Positions 34,002 to 42,820 of a DNA stretch of 64,000 bases are shown one piece after another. The translations under genes were made by a program, and so were the position numbers. This stretch comes from Bacteroidota bacterium (GTDB taxonomy: Bacteria; Bacteroidota; Bacteroidia; Chitinophagales; Saprospiraceae). The stretch covers positions 100,334-164,333 of the forward strand of contig CAUJDW010000007.1 of NCBI GenBank assembly GCA_963169455.1. The letters are read 5' to 3'. The number at the start of each line of letters is the position of its first letter. Position 1 is the first letter of the stretch. The notes below the pieces were generated by a model. That model was not told the DNA's origin. It did not search any database and worked only from the letters and a program-made list of their open reading frames with translations.

Positions 34002-36407
34002 ATGAAGCAACTTCTATTGAGTTCCCTGTTGCTGGGAGCCTGTATACAGCTATTCGCCCAAAACGCCACCATCAAGGGGCGCGACAGCAGCCGCCCCCTG
34101 GAGTTTGTCGTGCTGTCGAGCGACAACCCCAGGGCTTATGCCATTACCGACGTCCACGGCCAGGCCGACATCACAGCCTTCCGTGGAGCCGCCCGCATCG
34201 AGATCCGCATGATCGGCTATGAAACCCTGGCCAGGAGCTATTCCGAGCTGGAACAGTCGGATTTCGTGGCCTACCTCAACCCTTCCAGCTTTGCGCTCGA
34301 CCAGGTCGTCGTTACCGCCAGTCGCTGGAGCCAGTCGCGCCGGGAAATACCCGCCAGGATCAGCACGATCAGCCAGCGGGAGGTGGCGCTGCAAAACCCG
34401 CAGACCGCCGCCGACCTGCTGGGGGGCTCGGGGGAGGTCTTTATCCAGAAAAGCCAGCAGGGCGGCGGCAGCCCCATGATCCGCGGCTTCTCGACCAACC
34501 GCCTGCTGATCACCGTCGATGGGGTGCGGATGAATACGGCGATTTTCCGCAGCGGCAACCTGCAGAATGTCATCTCCCTCGACCCTTTCGCCATTGAAAA
34601 AACCGAAGTGCTGTTCGGCCCGGGTTCCGTTATTTACGGCAGCGACGCCATTGGTGGAGTGATGGGCTTTTACACCCTGACTCCGGAATTCGCCGATTCG
34701 GAGGAAAAGCGGGTGAACAGCAGCGCCGCCGTCCGCTATGCCTCCGCCAACAGGGAGTTCACCGGGCATGCGGATGTGCGGGTGGGCTGGAAAAAGTGGG
34801 CCATGGCCAGCAGCTTTTCCCACAACGCCTTCGGCGACCTGCGCATGGGCAGCCACGGCCCGGAAGAATACCTGCGCCCGGCCTACGTGCAAAGGGTGGA
34901 CGGCATCGACCGCGTATTTGCGAACGACGACCCCCTGGTACAGCGCCCCTCGGGCTACCAGCAAAGCAACCTGATGCAAAAGCTGCGGTTCAGCCCCAAC
35001 GATAACTGGGGCTTCACCTATGGCTTCCACTATTCCGCCACGACCGACTACAGCCGCTACGACCGCCTGCTGCGCAGCCGGGAAGGCCTGCCCCGCAGCG
35101 CCGAGTGGCAATATGGCCCCCAGATATGGATGATGAACAACCTCAACATCACCCACCACGGCCGCACCGCCATCTACGACCAGGCCACCCTGCGCCTGGC
35201 TCAGCAAACCTTTGAGGAAAGCCGCATCGACCGCGATTTCAACGACGCTATACGCAGGCGGCGGGTGGAGGAAGTAGGCGCCCTTTCCGCCAACCTCGAC
35301 CTGCACAAATTCATCGGCCCGGAACACAGCCTGCTCTACGGGCTGGAAGCCATCTTCAACGATGTGGATTCCTACGGCTTCGATGAAGACATCAGCACCG
35401 GCGCCTCGGCTCCCGGGCCTGCGCGTTACCCCGAGTCCACCTGGGCTTCCTACGCGGCTTACCTGTCCTACCAGTATCGCGCTTCCGAGCGCCTGTTGCT
35501 GCAGGCGGGCGGGCGTTACAACCAGTTTGCGCTGGACGCCGCTTTCGACACCACCTTTTATCCGCTCCCGTTCACCACCACCAGCATCAATAAAGGGGCC
35601 CTCACGGGCAGTGTCGGGCTGGTGTTCAGCACCGCCCGCCTGTGGACGCTGAGCGCGAACCTGTCCACCGGCTTCCGCTCGCCCAACGTGGACGATGTGG
35701 GCAAGGTGTTCGACTCCGAGCCTGGGGCCGTGGTCGTGCCCAACCCCGGCCTGAGCGCCGAATACGCCTACAATGCCGAAGTGGGGCTGGCCAAAGTGGC
35801 CGGCGATGTGGCCCGGGTGGACCTGAGCGCCTACTACACCCTGCTGGACAATGCCCTGGTGCGCCGCAACTTCACCCTTAACGGGCAGGACAGCATTGTG
35901 TACGCCGGCGAACTGAGCCGGGTGCAGGCAGTACAGAATGCCGCCAGCGCTTACGTTTACGGGCTGCAGGCAGCGCTGGAGCTGAAATTTCCGGGCGGGT
36001 TCAGCCTGTTGTCGCGTTTCAACTACCAGAAAGGCGAGGAAGAACTCGACGATGGCAGCACCAGCCCCCTGCGCCACGCCGCACCCTGGTTCGGCATGAG
36101 CCGCCTGGCTTATGGGGATGGGAAAATAAGGCTGGAGTTTTCAGCCTTCTACAGCGGCGAGACCTCCTACCAAAACCTGGCTCCGGAGGAACGGAGCAAG
36201 GACTTCCTCTACGCCCTGGACGCCAACGGCAACCCCTACTCGCCAGCCTGGTACATCCTGAATTTTAAAGCCAGCGTACAACTGACGGAGCAACTCTCCT
36301 TCACCGGCGGGGTGGAAAACCTGACGGACCAGCGGTACCGCCCTTACAGCTCGGGCCTGGCGGCGCCGGGAAGAAATGTGGTGCTGTCGTTCAGGGCAGG
36401 CTTCTGA
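34002..36407 (+). CDS. TonB-dependent outer-membrane receptor
   Basis: The protein is 801 residues. The signal peptide MKQLLLSSLLLGACIQLFAQ sets the start at 34002. Then come a carboxypeptidase-like regulatory domain (~22-95), a plug domain (LDQVVVTASRWSQSRREIPA, then GGGSPMIRGFSTNRLLITVD, then GVRMN) and a 22-strand-type barrel ending in VVLSFRAGF. The plug resembles haem/haemoglobin-type receptors, but no haem-specific residues can be assigned. It imports a bound substrate with energy from TonB. The two upstream genes are on the same strand and may be accessory. The 675-codon antisense frame is a shadow. Confidence 0.92.
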   Translation: MKQLLLSSLLLGACIQLFAQNATIKGRDSSRPLEFVVLSSDNPRAYAITDVHGQADITAFRGAARIEIRMIGYETLARSYSELEQSDFVAYLNPSSFALDQVVVTASRWSQSRREIPARISTISQREVALQNPQTAADLLGGSGEVFIQKSQQGGGSPMIRGFSTNRLLITVDGVRMNTAIFRSGNLQNVISLDPFAIEKTEVLFGPGSVIYGSDAIGGVMGFYTLTPEFADSEEKRVNSSAAVRYASANREFTGHADVRVGWKKWAMASSFSHNAFGDLRMGSHGPEEYLRPAYVQRVDGIDRVFANDDPLVQRPSGYQQSNLMQKLRFSPNDNWGFTYGFHYSATTDYSRYDRLLRSREGLPRSAEWQYGPQIWMMNNLNITHHGRTAIYDQATLRLAQQTFEESRIDRDFNDAIRRRRVEEVGALSANLDLHKFIGPEHSLLYGLEAIFNDVDSYGFDEDISTGASAPGPARYPESTWASYAAYLSYQYRASERLLLQAGGRYNQFALDAAFDTTFYPLPFTTTSINKGALTGSVGLVFSTARLWTLSANLSTGFRSPNVDDVGKVFDSEPGAVVVPNPGLSAEYAYNAEVGLAKVAGDVARVDLSAYYTLLDNALVRRNFTLNGQDSIVYAGELSRVQAVQNAASAYVYGLQAALELKFPGGFSLLSRFNYQKGEEELDDGSTSPLRHAAPWFGMSRLAYGDGKIRLEFSAFYSGETSYQNLAPEERSKDFLYALDANGNPYSPAWYILNFKASVQLTEQLSFTGGVENLTDQRYRPYSSGLAAPGRNVVLSFRAGF

Positions 36408-36432
36408 GGCAGTTGCCGCAATGCCGAAATGC

Positions 36433-36482
36433 AAAGTACCCGGGCAGGGCTTCCAGGTAATGTTTCCGTCCGGGTGCTTTTT
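36433..36482 (+). terminator. Stem-loop with T-run after TonB receptor
   Basis: Arms AAAGTACCCGG (36433-36443) and CCGGGTGCTTT (36470-36480) pair over 11 positions with one G-U, followed by T residues. It is located 26 bp after the receptor stop. Confidence 0.5.
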
Positions 36483-36515
36483 CGAAAAACGGGATGCAAT
36501 GGAAGGCTTCGGGTT

Positions 36516-37169
36516 TCAGCCGGGATTGGAGCTGGGCCGGAGGTCATAGATCTTGCGGATATTGCGGGACTCCGCCTCCATGTTCAACCTGAGGTCGGTG
36601 AGCCTGCCGGTTTTGATGTCGAACACCCAGCCGTGCACCAGAGGGTAACCTGTATTGTACCAGGACCGCTGCACATGGTCCACCTTGATGACATTGATGC
36701 ACTGTTCCAGCACGTTGAGTTCAACCAGGCGGTTGAAACGGGCTTCTTCAGTGGGGATGCCCTCCAGTTCATCCATGTGGAAGCGGTAGACGTCGCGCAG
36801 CGTCTGCAGCCAGCTGTTGAGCTGCCCCATGTCGTGGGGGTGTAATGCGGCTTTGACGCCGCCACAGCCATAGTGGCCGCAGACGACGATGTGTTTAACC
36901 TTGAGCTGCTCCACCGCGAACTGGATTACGGCGTTGACATTATTATCCGTCGGCACGACCAGGTTGGCGATGTTTCGGTGCACGAACACCTGGCCAGGCT
37001 CCACCCCCATGAGGTCTTCGGCCGTCACCCGGCTGTCGGAACAACCGATATAGAGGAACTCGGGGTGTTGCCCGTACGCCAGCTTTTTGAAATACTCGGG
37101 GTCGGCCGCGAGTTTGCCGGCAATCCACTTTTCGTTGTTTTCAAAAACCTGTTTGTAGAATCTGGACAT
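36516..37169 (-). CDS. can: Beta-carbonic anhydrase
   Basis: The protein is 217 residues. Zinc-site residues are all present: Cys43 and Asp45 in GCSDSRV, His99 and Cys102 in GHYGCGG, with Arg47 to hold Asp45. It interconverts CO2 and bicarbonate in the cytoplasm. The length and the NNVNAVIQFAVEQLKVKHIV segment fit the Can/CynT clade. It lies downstream of cydB on the same strand with a 43 bp gap, and may share its transcript. Confidence 0.95.
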   Translation of the reverse strand: MSRFYKQVFENNEKWIAGKLAADPEYFKKLAYGQHPEFLYIGCSDSRVTAEDLMGVEPGQVFVHRNIANLVVPTDNNVNAVIQFAVEQLKVKHIVVCGHYGCGGVKAALHPHDMGQLNSWLQTLRDVYRFHMDELEGIPTEEARFNRLVELNVLEQCINVIKVDHVQRSWYNTGYPLVHGWVFDIKTGRLTDLRLNMEAESRNIRKIYDLRPSSNPG

Positions 37170-37212
37170 GGCATTCGGATTATAAGCGGATCATGGGCTC
37201 GGGAAGCGCGTT

Positions 37213-38247
37213 TCAATAACTCGTATCATCCAGTTTCACCTTGCCCCTGAATGTCCAGAACACGAAAGCCGTATAGGCCAGCACCAGGGGCGCGCCGATG
37301 GCAGCTATCGTCAGCATGATGCCCAGCGATTTGTCGGAGGAAGCGGCATTGTAAATAGTGATGCTGTAGGCTTCATCCATGGTGGAAATGATGACCTTCG
37401 GATAGAGTTCAATGGCCACCGTGAGCAGCATCAGAGACATGGTGAGGCTGGAGAAGAGGAAAGCCTTTCTGTATTTGTGCATGGAGATCAGGCGGGGAAT
37501 GTTGGCTATACTGAGGAAGCCCAGCAATGGAACCACAAACAGCCAGGGGAGTTCCCTGAAGCGGTCGGTCAGGTGCGGCAGGAAAGCCAGGGAGTAAACC
37601 GTGACAGCTGCAAAACTGATGAGAAAAAACCCCATGGCCCGCCTGGCCAGTATGGTGAGTTTGTCGTATAGCCTGCCTTCGGTTTTCATCAGGAGGTATA
37701 ACGCGCCATGGGTGGTGAACAGGGCCAGCGTGGTAAGCCCCACCATCAGGGCGTAAGGATTGAGGAATTCCAGCCAGTTGCCTTCATATTCTCCGCCCGG
37801 CCCGATCTTCATGCCCAGCAGGACATTGCCCAGCACGACGCCCAGCAGCACGGCCAGCATGGCGCTGGAAATGCTGTAGCTGACGTCCCACATCTGCCGC
37901 CACCAGCGCATCGGCTCTTTACTTCTGAATTCGATGGACACCGCCCGGAAGATGAGGAAGGCGAGAAACAACATAAAGGGGATGTACATGCCGGAAAACA
38001 AAGTGGCGTACACCAGAGGGAATCCGGCAAACAAAGCCCCGCCGCCAATGACCAGCCAGACCTCATTGCCGTCCCATACAGGGCCGATGGCGTTGAGGGC
38101 AATGCGCCGGCTTTCTTCTTTCCGGAAAAACAAATGCAGTGCGCCCGCCCCCAGGTCAAAGCCATCCAGTATGGCGTAGCCGCTGAACAGCCCGCCAACT
38201 ACCAGAAACCATAAGGTCGGATAATCAATGCCTAAAATGGCCGCCAT
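37213..38247 (-). CDS. cydB: Cytochrome bd ubiquinol oxidase subunit II
   Basis: The protein is 344 residues with about eight to nine membrane segments. The N-terminus LWFLVVGGLFSGYAILDGFD, then LGAGALHL and PVWDGNEVWLVIGGGALFAG are diagnostic. It forms the bd oxidase with CydA in the inner membrane. cydA lies 14 kb away in the opposite orientation. It is followed by carbonic anhydrase. No small CydX-like frame is apparent after it, although such peptides are easy to miss. Confidence 0.95.
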   Translation of the reverse strand: MAAILGIDYPTLWFLVVGGLFSGYAILDGFDLGAGALHLFFRKEESRRIALNAIGPVWDGNEVWLVIGGGALFAGFPLVYATLFSGMYIPFMLFLAFLIFRAVSIEFRSKEPMRWWRQMWDVSYSISSAMLAVLLGVVLGNVLLGMKIGPGGEYEGNWLEFLNPYALMVGLTTLALFTTHGALYLLMKTEGRLYDKLTILARRAMGFFLISFAAVTVYSLAFLPHLTDRFRELPWLFVVPLLGFLSIANIPRLISMHKYRKAFLFSSLTMSLMLLTVAIELYPKVIISTMDEAYSITIYNAASSDKSLGIMLTIAAIGAPLVLAYTAFVFWTFRGKVKLDDTSY

Positions 38248-38280
38248 GGTGTGTGGTTTGAGGTTCGCAGAAGCTTCCCG

Positions 38281-39036
38281 CTAATAATAGATCTCATCCG
38301 CCTCTCTGCCGAAATAGATCGGCAGTATCCACCCCACCTTTAGGCCGAAGAGCAGGTCGAGGCGCTCCGTTTCATCTCCGGTGCGGGTGTCGAAGTCGTA
38401 GTCCCGGCGGCTCATCGTCAATCCCTGGGTGAATTCCAGGCCTGCGTAGAAATTGACGCGCCGGTCCATGCTGAGCACCTGATAACCGATAAACTCGGTG
38501 AAGGCCAGCCCGTTGGACAGGCGGTCGTAACCCTTTTTGTACTCGCCCGACAATTGCGGGACGGCGCTCTGAGGGTCATCCTGAATGCGCACCTTATGCT
38601 GCAACAGGCCCGCCCCCAGCGTGAGCCGGATGCCGGAGCGGGGGTTGGCGAAGCCCAACCCGATGAGCTTGCCGATATGGCCGCCGGCGTAGTAACCGCG
38701 CATCCGGAGCTGAATATCGGAATAGGTTCGGTTGTTTCCAATGATAAACCCCTCGGGCGTGCGCAGAGAGGACAACACGTCCTCCTTGACATCGGAGCCG
38801 AAATAGTAGGAAAAGTCCAGCCCTGCGATCCAGTTGTTTTTACTGCTGATGAAATCCAGCCCGGAGCCCACCCCAAAGGCAGGGCCGAAGCGGTTTTTCA
38901 GGTCGCCTCCCGGTGCATGCCCGCCATAGCTGAGCCGGACGAGCAGCCCGTTGCCCTTGTTGAGGGCATTGTCGTACCCCTGGGCCCCGGCCATCAGGGG
39001 GAGCAGAAGGGCAAGAAAGATAAAAGTGTTTCGCAT
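38281..39036 (-). CDS. Outer-membrane beta-barrel protein
   Basis: The protein is 251 residues with signal peptide MRNTFIFLALLLPLMAGAQ, fixing the start at 39036 rather than at the upstream ATG. The chain is strand-rich with alternating aromatic and polar residues (NWIAGLDFSYYFGSD, YSDIQLRMRGYYAGG, VNFYAGLEFTQGL, GLKVGWILPIYFG). It is about the size of an eight-to-ten-strand barrel. It is divergent from rfbB with its own -7 box. Function unknown. Confidence 0.78.
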   Translation of the reverse strand: MRNTFIFLALLLPLMAGAQGYDNALNKGNGLLVRLSYGGHAPGGDLKNRFGPAFGVGSGLDFISSKNNWIAGLDFSYYFGSDVKEDVLSSLRTPEGFIIGNNRTYSDIQLRMRGYYAGGHIGKLIGLGFANPRSGIRLTLGAGLLQHKVRIQDDPQSAVPQLSGEYKKGYDRLSNGLAFTEFIGYQVLSMDRRVNFYAGLEFTQGLTMSRRDYDFDTRTGDETERLDLLFGLKVGWILPIYFGREADEIYY

Positions 39037-39075
39037 TGCCTTACACGGTTTGGTGCAAAAACGCGGATTGCGGAA

Positions 39076-39083
39076 CAAATGTA
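39076..39083 (-). promoter_or_regulatory. Candidate -7 box TACATTTG for the barrel gene
   Basis: Reverse-strand exact TAnnTTTG match 39 nt before the ATG at 39036. Confidence 0.5.
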
Positions 39084-39145
39084 AGGAATTCTTCATTCCG
39101 GTACCGTTCCGGCAAGGCCGATTGGCGCAGGCCGGCGGAAATGCG

Positions 39146-39153
39146 TAGCTTTG
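39146..39153 (+). promoter_or_regulatory. Candidate -7 box TAGCTTTG for rfbB
   Basis: Exact TAnnTTTG match 18 nt before the rfbB ATG at 39172. It overlaps the TTG at 39151 that opens a longer frame, so that longer start is unlikely. Confidence 0.5.
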
Positions 39154-39171
39154 CGCCGAAAAAAAACGATA

Positions 39172-40212
39172 ATGGCTTTCGAAAAAACGCTCCTCATCAC
39201 CGGCGGCGCCGGCTTCATCGGCTCCCACCTGGTTCGCCTGATGGTGAATAAATACCCCGGCTACCACATCGTCAACCTGGATAAACTCACCTACGCCGGC
39301 AACCTGGAAAACCTCCGGGATGTCGAAGGCAGCCCGAATTATACTTTCGTGAAAGGGGATATCACGGACGCGGAACAGATACAGCAGTTATTTGCCCGCT
39401 ATGGCTTCGATGGCGTCATCCACCTGGCCGCCGAATCACACGTCGACCGCTCCATTGCCAACCCCATGAGTTTTATAGAGACGAATATCGTCGGCGCCGT
39501 TGTATTGCTCAACGCTGCCCGCTTCCACTGGAAGAACCCGGAAGGAAAGCGCTTCTACCACATCTCCACCGATGAGGTGTACGGCAGCCTGGGCGAAACG
39601 GGTTATTTTACCGAAAAAACGCCCTACGACCCCCGCTCGCCCTACTCGGCATCCAAGGCCAGCTCCGACCACCTGGTGCGCGCCTATTACCATACCTACG
39701 GCTTGCCGGTGGTGATTTCCAACTGCTCCAACAACTACGGCCCCTACCAGTTTCCGGAAAAACTGTTGCCCCTGATGATCCACAACATCCGCCACAACAA
39801 ACCGCTTCCCGTTTATGGCGACGGCCAGAACACCCGCGACTGGCTGTGGGTGGAAGACCATACCGCTGCCATCGACCTCATCTACCACAAGGGAAGAACC
39901 GGAGAGACTTACAACATAGGCGGCAACAATGAATGGAAGAACATCAGCCTGGTCCAGGAACTCTGCGACATCATGGACGGCCTGCTGGGCCGCCCCGCCG
40001 GCGCTTCCCGGCAACTCATCACCTTCGTCAAAGACCGCCCCGGGCACGACCGCCGCTACGCCATCGATGCTTCCAAGCTGAAAAACGAACTGGGCTGGGA
40101 ACCTACCGTCCAGGCAACCGAAGGCCTGCGCCGAACCGCCCAATGGTACCTGGATAACGCCGCCTGGCTCGAACGGGTGGCCTCCGGGGCATACCATGTG
40201 GCCCACGACTGA
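39172..40212 (+). CDS. rfbB: dTDP-glucose 4,6-dehydratase
   Basis: The protein is 346 residues. The NAD-binding GGAGFIG is at residues 11-17, then the family segments DKLTYAGNLENL, HLAAESHVDRSI and STDEVYGSLGE. The catalytic Tyr158-x3-Lys162 lies in YSASK, and CSNNYGPYQFPEKLLPLM follows. It makes the 4-keto-6-deoxy sugar nucleotide for dTDP-rhamnose and related sugars in the cytoplasm. rfbA, rfbC and rfbD are not adjacent. The last codons and the TGA stop are encoded inside a hairpin repeat at 40201. Confidence 0.95.
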   Translation: MAFEKTLLITGGAGFIGSHLVRLMVNKYPGYHIVNLDKLTYAGNLENLRDVEGSPNYTFVKGDITDAEQIQQLFARYGFDGVIHLAAESHVDRSIANPMSFIETNIVGAVVLLNAARFHWKNPEGKRFYHISTDEVYGSLGETGYFTEKTPYDPRSPYSASKASSDHLVRAYYHTYGLPVVISNCSNNYGPYQFPEKLLPLMIHNIRHNKPLPVYGDGQNTRDWLWVEDHTAAIDLIYHKGRTGETYNIGGNNEWKNISLVQELCDIMDGLLGRPAGASRQLITFVKDRPGHDRRYAIDASKLKNELGWEPTVQATEGLRRTAQWYLDNAAWLERVASGAYHVAHD

Positions 40213-40279
40213 AGTCGTGGGCTACCCCCCTACCCCACGACTTCAGCCGTGGGCCGCAGGCTACGCCCACCCCGTGGGC
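40201..40279. repeat. Three consecutive CCCACG...CGTGGG hairpins
   Basis: Hairpin 1 (40201-40222) has arms GCCCACGAC/GTCGTGGGC and contains the rfbB stop codon in its loop. Hairpin 2 (40234-40253) has nearly the same arms with one mismatch and inverted loop order. Hairpin 3 (40265-40279) has arms GCCCAC/GTGGGC. All share the CCCACG core. They resemble REP-type dispersed palindromes and may also terminate transcription between the convergent genes. Confidence 0.75.
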
Positions 40280-40285
40280 CAAAAG

Positions 40286-40789
40286 CTACCCCCGCCGCCA
40301 CCCGGCGGCCCTTCCCGCCACAACCACCAGTATGCCCAGGGCAATGAAAGCAAATTTGAGGAGGGCAAGCCAGCGGGCGAGCGGGGCAAGCCATTCCGCC
40401 TGCCTGCCGTCCAGCAACTGCAGCAGGCAGAAGTTTTCGCCCACATCCAGCAGCCCGGCGATCAATTGCAGCGCGGCAATGCCGCTGATCAACCAGTAAG
40501 GAAGCCAGCGGTGAAGGCTCCACCTGCCGGCCCGGAAAACGAGCAGGGCCAGGAACAAGCTATATGCCAGAATGAAGGGAAAATCCAGGTACAGGCTGCG
40601 CCGGGCCAGTTGCTGCCCATCGGGGCCCCATTGCCGGAACAGCCTTTCTACTTCTGCCTGGCTGCCCGCCAGTTCAAAAGCGACGATGGAAGGCTGGGGG
40701 TTGGCCGTGAACCGCATGGCCAGGGCGATGGCGGCAAGAAGAATGAAAAGATAGAAGTCGAGGCGAAGGGCCAATGCTCTGGCTATCAT
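40286..40789 (-). CDS. Polytopic membrane protein, unknown function
   Basis: The protein is 167 residues from ATG 40789, with about four membrane segments (LDFYLFILLAAIALAMRF, FPFILAYSLFLALLVF, PYWLISGIAALQLIAGLL, LLKFAFIALGILVVVAGR). An upstream in-frame ATG at 40876 would add a basic stretch that does not look like part of the protein. The loop between TM1 and TM2 contains charged residues (AGSQAEVERLFRQWGPDGQQ). No family recognised. It is divergent from the DUF502 gene. Confidence 0.65.
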   Translation of the reverse strand: MIARALALRLDFYLFILLAAIALAMRFTANPQPSIVAFELAGSQAEVERLFRQWGPDGQQLARRSLYLDFPFILAYSLFLALLVFRAGRWSLHRWLPYWLISGIAALQLIAGLLDVGENFCLLQLLDGRQAEWLAPLARWLALLKFAFIALGILVVVAGRAAGWRRG

Positions 40790-40942
40790 GGCAGGCGGGT
40801 TTTGCTGAGCCTGAAATTGCGAAATCCTCCGCACAAGAAAGCGCCCTGCCCGGGAATTTTTTCTCTGCAGTGGCATAAAACCAAGCCCTGTCGCCGGGAG
40901 TTACTGTAATTGAACAGGAACCGATGCTAAAAATCAAAGATT

Positions 40943-41566
40943 ATGATGCCTAAAAGATTGCGGTTGTTCCTCCGGCGGCTGCGCCGCTTTTTCGTCACCA
41001 CCGTAATTGGTGGAATTGCCGTGGTGCTGCCCCTCACGATCTTCGTCATGCTGGTGCGCCTGATCGTCAATTTTTTCTCCAGGATACTGGCCCCCATGCG
41101 CCCGCTTTTCCCCTTTTCCGAGAAGGTGTCGGAATGGATCATCGACCTGCTGTCCTTTTCCATTGTCATCACGGCTTTCTTTATGATCGGGCTGGTGGTT
41201 CAGACGAGCTTTGGCAGCCGGATGTTCACCAGGCTGGAGGAGCAGTGGCTCATGCGGCTGCCTTTTTATTCCGTGCTCCGGGAAACCGTGCAGCAGTTCT
41301 TCGGCGCCAAAAAGATGCCCTTTTCACAGGTAGTCCTCGCCGATGTGTTCAACAACGGCATGCTGATGACCGGTTTTGTCGCCGATGACGAAGTCGGCAA
41401 AGGATTAATTACCATCTTTGTGCCGACCGCGCCCAACCCCACCAACGGCTTTATTTTCCACGTGCCGGAAAAACAGGTCAGATACCTGGACACCCGCCCT
41501 GAAGACGCCATGCGGACGATATTAGGGGTGGGAACGGGTTCGGCAATGTTGTTTAAAAATTATTAA
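40943..41566 (+). CDS. DUF502 family membrane protein
   Basis: The protein is 207 residues. A basic N-terminus is followed by membrane segment TTVIGGIAVVLPLTIFVMLV and a second one (LSFSIVITAFFMIGLVVQ). The conserved LPFYSVLRETVQQFFG and IFVPTAPNPTNGFIF segments mark DUF502. The family is widespread in bacteria and plants (COV1-like), with no settled function. The stop is three bases before the -7 box of the next gene. Confidence 0.88.
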   Translation: MMPKRLRLFLRRLRRFFVTTVIGGIAVVLPLTIFVMLVRLIVNFFSRILAPMRPLFPFSEKVSEWIIDLLSFSIVITAFFMIGLVVQTSFGSRMFTRLEEQWLMRLPFYSVLRETVQQFFGAKKMPFSQVVLADVFNNGMLMTGFVADDEVGKGLITIFVPTAPNPTNGFIFHVPEKQVRYLDTRPEDAMRTILGVGTGSAMLFKNY

Positions 41567-41568
41567 CC

Positions 41569-41576
41569 TACTTTTG
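41569..41576 (+). promoter_or_regulatory. Candidate -7 box TACTTTTG
   Basis: Exact TAnnTTTG match 25 nt before the pseudouridine synthase ATG at 41601 and directly after the DUF502 stop. It contains the TTG that opens a longer frame. Confidence 0.5.
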
Positions 41577-41600
41577 CACCTCACAAACCCGCAGCGCCTT

Positions 41601-42293
41601 ATGCATGGCTTACAAATCCTTTTTGAAGATAACCACCTCATCGCCGTCAACAAGCCGGCGGGCATGCTGGTGCAGGGAGATGAAACGGAAGACAAGCCGC
41701 TGAGCGAATTCGTCAAGGACTACATCAAGGACCGCTATAAAAAACCCGGCGCCGTCTTTCTGGGCACCATCCACCGGCTCGACCGGCCGGTCAGCGGAGT
41801 GGTCGTTTTCGCCCGCACCAGCAAGGCCCTGGAACGCATGAACAAACTGTTTCACGACCGCCTGGTGCAGAAAACCTACTGGGCCATAACCACCGAAAGG
41901 CCGGAACCCCTCAGTGGACACCTCGTGCACTATATCGAAAAAGACCGGGAAAAGAACCTGGCCAGAGCTTCCCTCCGCCCCCGGAGCAAAGAAGCCAAAA
42001 AATCGGAACTGGATTACGCCCTGACCGCAGAGGTAGGCGGGCACCACCTGCTGGAAGTAAAACCGCTCACGGGCCGGCCCCACCAGATTCGGGTGCAGTT
42101 GTCCCGCCTGGGCTGCCCCATCCGCGGAGATGTCAAGTACGGCTTCCCGAACCCCAACCGCGACGGCTCCATACACCTGCACTGCCGAGCCCTTACCTTC
42201 GAACACCCCGTGCAGAAAACCACCATCACCATCACGGCTGACCCGCCCAACCCCGATGAGGTGTGGCGGATGTTCGCCAACCAGTGGGCGTAG
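41601..42293 (+). CDS. RluA-family pseudouridine synthase
   Basis: The protein is 230 residues. The N-terminal LFEDNHLIAVNKPAGMLVQG and the catalytic motif TIHRLDRPVSGVVVFAR with Asp61 identify the RluA family. VKPLTGRPHQIRVQLSRLGC is the RNA-binding core. No S4 domain is present. It isomerises specific uridines in rRNA or tRNA; which position is not determinable here. The start at 41601 is preferred because the upstream TTG lies in the promoter box. Confidence 0.92.
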   Translation: MHGLQILFEDNHLIAVNKPAGMLVQGDETEDKPLSEFVKDYIKDRYKKPGAVFLGTIHRLDRPVSGVVVFARTSKALERMNKLFHDRLVQKTYWAITTERPEPLSGHLVHYIEKDREKNLARASLRPRSKEAKKSELDYALTAEVGGHHLLEVKPLTGRPHQIRVQLSRLGCPIRGDVKYGFPNPNRDGSIHLHCRALTFEHPVQKTTITITADPPNPDEVWRMFANQWA

Positions 42294-42405
42294 CCTTAAT
42301 TGAGCGCCTGGCATAGCGAAGCATATTCCGGGCCAGTCAGCCGCTCACTGCTGTGGAACCTCCAAATTCTTAAAATCAGGCACCCATGCCCTACCAACTC
42401 ACCCA

Positions 42406-42804
42406 TTGGTTCGGCCCAGGTTTTTTGTCATTGTCAACGAAGTCCTCACCCGCGATAACCCGCTGAAAAACTATATGTTGCCCATCGACTTCCGGGAAAC
42501 CCCGGCTGCCGCCCGGGCCAATATCCTGACCAAGCAACTCGCCGCAGAGCGCCTCAAAGCCGGCGAAGCGCTGGCTATTTTCCCCTCCGGCGGTGTGGCC
42601 ACCGCCCCGCGTTTCTGGCTGCCTGCCCAGTACCTGAAGTGGAAGCGCTTTGTGGCCAAGCTGATACAGCAGGCCAGAGCCACCGTCATCCCCCTCTATT
42701 TCCACGGCCGCAATAGCATACTGTTCCAGATGGCTGGTTTTATGCTCCGGTGGGGTAAACTGCAAGCCCTGCAACCATTTTCCCATCCCATTGTTTATCC
42801 TTGA
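42406..42804 (+). pseudogene. Remnant of a PlsC-like acyltransferase
   Basis: The frame (opening at a TTG, no ATG) encodes about 130 residues that look like the middle of a lysophospholipid acyltransferase: RPRFFVIVNEVLTRDNPLKN, MLPIDFRETPAAARANI, EALAIFPSGGVATAPRFW and ATVIPLYFHGRNS. The HX4D catalytic motif that should precede this is missing, and the C-terminal part stops early with unrelated sequence. An ATG at 42386 in another frame reads MPYQLTHWFG and might be the original N-terminus now out of frame. I infer an internal deletion and decay. Confidence 0.65.
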
Positions 42805-42820
42805 ATTTAAAAGCAACTCC

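Noticed and set aside
34050..36077. 675-codon minus-strand frame
   Set aside because: It lies fully antisense to the TonB receptor, which has a signal peptide, plug and barrel. The antisense product is low-complexity and matches nothing recognisable.
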